Source: DASUCS01 sp041166365
Lineage (GTDB): Bacteria > Actinomycetota > Acidimicrobiia > Acidimicrobiales > JACDCH01
Assembly (NCBI GenBank): GCA_041166365.1
Contig: JBEEFX010000100.1
Span: forward strand, 1 to 6,717
Length of the DNA: 6,717 nucleotides
Direction of reading: 5' to 3'
Position 1 is the stretch's first letter. Every line of letters begins with the position of its first letter. Under the pieces are notes generated by a model. That model worked only from the letters and a program-made list of their open reading frames with translations, did no database searches and was not told where the DNA came from. This document shows, piece by piece, positions 5,003 through 6,717 of the stretch. The translations under genes were made by a program, and so were the position numbers.

Positions 5003-6172
5003 CGCCTCGGCGTTGTCCAACGCGGCCACCGCGGCTTCGAGCATCCGCGCGCTGCAGCCGGCCATCTCCATCGGTGGCACGGCCTCTTCCACGATGCGCG
5101 CCGCGATGGCTCGGAAGGCCTCCGCGGCCGGACCGTCGCCCAACGCCACCGGTTCACCGGCATCGCCCCCTGAGGCGACCAGTGGCTCGAGCGGGACGGA
5201 GCCGAGGAGAGGAGCGCCGGCCTCGCGGGCGCACGCCTCGCCGCCGCCCTCACCGAACAACGCGTACGACACGCCGTGCTCGCAGGTGAACGCGCTCATG
5301 TTCTCGATCACCCCGGCGATGCGGAGGAAGTTGTTCTGCGCCATCGACGCCGCGCGCACCGCCACCTTCTGCGCGGCGAGGGCGGGTGTGGTGACGATGA
5401 TGACCTCAGCGCGCGGCACAAGCTTCGCCACGCCCATCTGTACGTCTCCCGTGCCCGGAGGCATGTCGACGAGGAGATAGTCGAGGTCGTCTCCCCAGTC
5501 GACGTCCTGGAGGAAGTGCTGCACCCCGCGATTGAGCATCAACCCGCGCCACATCAGCGCCGCGCCCTCGTCCTCGACGAGGAAGCCCATCGACACGACG
5601 CGCACCAGCCCTTCGCCGATGCGACGCTCGTTGGGAACGATCATGTTGCGGTCACGCTTGACGACGCCCAGGGCACCTTCGACACCGAGCATGCGGGGCA
5701 CGGAGTACCCCCAGATGTCGGCATCGAGCACGCCGACCTTCAACCCGCGAGCGGCGATGGCGGCGGCGAGGTTCACGGTGACCGACGACTTGCCTACGCC
5801 GCCCTTGCCGGACGCGATCGTGATCACGCGGGTCATCGGCCCGACGGAGGTCTGCTCGGTGCGCTCGCTGATGTTGAAACGAGCGCGATCCATCGCGGTG
5901 CGCTTCTCGTCGACGGTCATCTCCGTCCAGCTGAGCTCGACACGCTCGACTCCGGGTAGCGAGCCGACTCGTGCTCGGACATCGCGTTGCAGCTGCGCGC
6001 GCAACGGGCAGCCGGCGGTGGTCAACGCGATCGTGACGGTGACGACGCCGTCGTCGGCGACGGACGCGCCCTTCGCCATCCCCAGCTCGACGATGTCTGA
6101 CCCCAGCTCGGGATCGATGACGCCCCGCAATGCCGACATGACGTCATCAGCAGTGGGGAGCGAAGGGAGCAC
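4991..6172 (-). CDS. mrp: Mrp/ApbC-family Fe-S cluster carrier ATPase with MIP18 domain
   Basis: A 393-residue P-loop NTPase of the Mrp/NBP35 family, cytoplasmic carriers that load iron-sulfur clusters onto apoproteins. Residues about 7-90 are a MIP18 (DUF59) domain, with 'DPELGSDIVELGM' (20-32) and C55 in 'TTAGCPLR'. The ATPase follows: deviant Walker A 'SGKGGVGKSS' with K123 and K128, 'DADIWGYSVP' (150-159), 'DMPPGTGD' (236-243) and 'VIENMSAFTC' ending in C297, then 'FGEGGG' (306-311). In Fe-S-binding members this site is CxxC; here it is C297-E-H-G300, so the second Cys is missing. The tail after about 365 adds a Cys-containing segment (C373). GTG 6172 is chosen because it gives the full MIP18 domain and sits 6 bases after a -10-like box; the Met at residue 12 would trim the first helix. 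It is divergent from the regulator at 6227 and abuts the Hsp70-like gene end to end. Confidence 0.92.
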   Translation of the reverse strand: MLPSLPTADDVMSALRGVIDPELGSDIVELGMAKGASVADDGVVTVTIALTTAGCPLRAQLQRDVRARVGSLPGVERVELSWTEMTVDEKRTAMDRARFNISERTEQTSVGPMTRVITIASGKGGVGKSSVTVNLAAAIAARGLKVGVLDADIWGYSVPRMLGVEGALGVVKRDRNMIVPNERRIGEGLVRVVSMGFLVEDEGAALMWRGLMLNRGVQHFLQDVDWGDDLDYLLVDMPPGTGDVQMGVAKLVPRAEVIIVTTPALAAQKVAVRAASMAQNNFLRIAGVIENMSAFTCEHGVSYALFGEGGGEACAREAGAPLLGSVPLEPLVASGGDAGEPVALGDGPAAEAFRAIAARIVEEAVPPMEMAGCSARMLEAAVAALDNAEAAEA

Positions 6173-6178
6173 CGCCGG

Positions 6179-6184
6179 ATTCTA
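6179..6184 (-). promoter_or_regulatory. Putative -10 box for the mrp gene
   Basis: On the minus strand TAGAAT, five of six matches to TATAAT, is followed by 6 bases and then GTG at 6172. That spacing puts the transcript start on the G of the start codon, so a leaderless mRNA is predicted. No Shine-Dalgarno and no convincing -35 are seen. Confidence 0.5.
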
Positions 6185-6213
6185 CCGGCCAAAGCCGTGC
6201 AATCTCGTGGGTG

Positions 6214-6219
6214 TAGCGT
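6214..6219 (+). promoter_or_regulatory. Putative -10 box for the winged-helix regulator gene
   Basis: TAGCGT (TANNNT) is followed by 7 bases and then GTG at 6227, again the spacing expected for a leaderless transcript. The 54-base gap 6173-6226 carries this box, the divergent one at 6179-6184 and a short inverted repeat CGGC-CAAA-GCCG at 6186-6197 that could be an operator but is too short to trust. Confidence 0.4.
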
Positions 6220-6226
6220 TCGGCGG

Positions 6227-6717
6227 GTGAGTGCCGAGGCCCCGCGGCTCGATCTGTTGAAGGCGTTGGGCGACAACACGCGCTACGCGATCTATCTCGA
6301 GTTGGCCCGTTCGGCTCGAGCGCTGGCAACGGCCGACATCGCCGAGACGCTGGGCCTGCACGTCAACACCGTGCGACCGCACCTCGAGCGCATGCGCGAG
6401 GTCGGTCTGCTCGACGTGCAGAGCGACAACCGCGGCGCCGTCGGGCGACCTCAACACCGCTACTCACTCGCGGCGGACGCCCCGTCGCTCGGGCTCGAGC
6501 CCCCGACGTTCGCGCTCCTGGCCCGACTGCTGCTGCGCGCCGCCGCGATCGCGGGGACGGGCGCCGAAGAAGCGGCCGACGCCGGCCGCGAGCAAGGACG
6601 CAGCGATGGTGCGCGAGCCGTCGGCCGCCCGTGCCTCGCGGCGCTGGTGCGCGAGCTGGACCGCCTCGGCTTCGACCCGGCGGTGGCGGCCGGCGGGGAA
6701 GGGGCCACGGTCGGGTT
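6227..6717 (+). CDS. Winged helix-turn-helix transcriptional regulator (5' part; runs off window)
   Basis: This frame is open from GTG 6227 to the end of the window, 163 codons without a stop, so the C-terminus is missing. Residues 7-81 form an ArsR/SufR-like winged helix: 'LLKALGDNTRYAIYLEL' (10-26), the helix-turn-helix 'TADIAETLGLHVNTVRPHL' (35-53) and a wing with 'GRPQHRYSL' (73-81). The next part, 'DAPSLGLEPP' then an Ala/Leu/Arg-rich helix, fits the predicted-regulator group COG2345, which includes SufR. One Cys is visible (C136); cluster-binding Cys of SufR-type proteins would be expected further on. An upstream in-frame GTG at 6197 is possible, but 6227 is favoured by the family-like N-terminus and the -10-like box at 6214-6219. 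Divergence from an Fe-S carrier gene suggests control of Fe-S genes, possibly including mrp itself; this is inference. The opposite-strand frame over this region is a GC-rich shadow. Confidence 0.8.
   Translation, partial: MSAEAPRLDLLKALGDNTRYAIYLELARSARALATADIAETLGLHVNTVRPHLERMREVGLLDVQSDNRGAVGRPQHRYSLAADAPSLGLEPPTFALLARLLLRAAAIAGTGAEEAADAGREQGRSDGARAVGRPCLAALVRELDRLGFDPAVAAGGEGATVG

Noticed and set aside
6182..6708. Minus-strand frames over the right end (6182-6457, 6460-6708).
   Set aside because: The plus-strand frame from 6227 encodes a recognisable winged helix-turn-helix; the minus frames have no family-like features and are broken into pieces.
1..6717. Mobile element, prophage, toxin-antitoxin, CRISPR or classical defence system.
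   Set aside because: No transposase, integrase, terminal inverted repeats, spaced direct repeats, nuclease or toxin motifs were found, and gene organisation is uniform across the window.

Overview
This is a GC-rich window with the hallmarks of an actinobacterial chromosome, perhaps an Acidimicrobiia-like lineage. The evidence is two DUF2510 domains, a PMT-type protein mannosyltransferase, many GTG starts, and TANNNT -10 boxes lying almost on top of start codons. The lineage is an inference; no rRNA or other phylogenetic marker is present. It looks like core-type chromosome: no insertion sequence, integrase, tRNA, CRISPR array or phage gene was found. Genes are packed with almost no spacer, and no stretch over 60 bases lacks a gene.

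Layout. (1) 1-274 (+) is the 3' end of an FtsX/MacB-type ABC transporter permease. (2) 2051-271 (-) is a two-gene operon: a small lipoprotein with a Ser/Thr-rich tail, joined by a GTGA overlap to a protein O-mannosyltransferase. The lipoprotein may be a substrate of its neighbour. (3) 2112-4990 (+) is a two-gene operon joined by a TAGTG overlap. The first protein is DUF2510-TM-extracytoplasmic domain. The second is an Hsp70 nucleotide-binding domain fused to its own DUF2510-TM-extracytoplasmic module. The first protein aligns by eye along most of its length with the C-terminal half of the second, so the pair looks like a duplication in which one copy acquired an actin-fold ATPase. This is the least explained part of the window and the best candidate for an undescribed system. 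(4) 6172-4991 (-) is an Mrp/ApbC-family Fe-S carrier ATPase with an N-terminal MIP18 (DUF59) domain. (5) 6227 onward (+) is a divergent winged-helix regulator that runs off the window, plausibly tied to Fe-S metabolism.

Transcription appears to come from two short divergent intergenic regions, 2052-2111 and 6173-6226. Each of the four outward genes has a TANNNT hexamer 6-9 bases before its start codon and no clear Shine-Dalgarno, suggesting leaderless mRNAs. The two convergent junctions have no spacer: one shares a CTAG for both stop codons, and at the other TAA abuts the opposing TAG.
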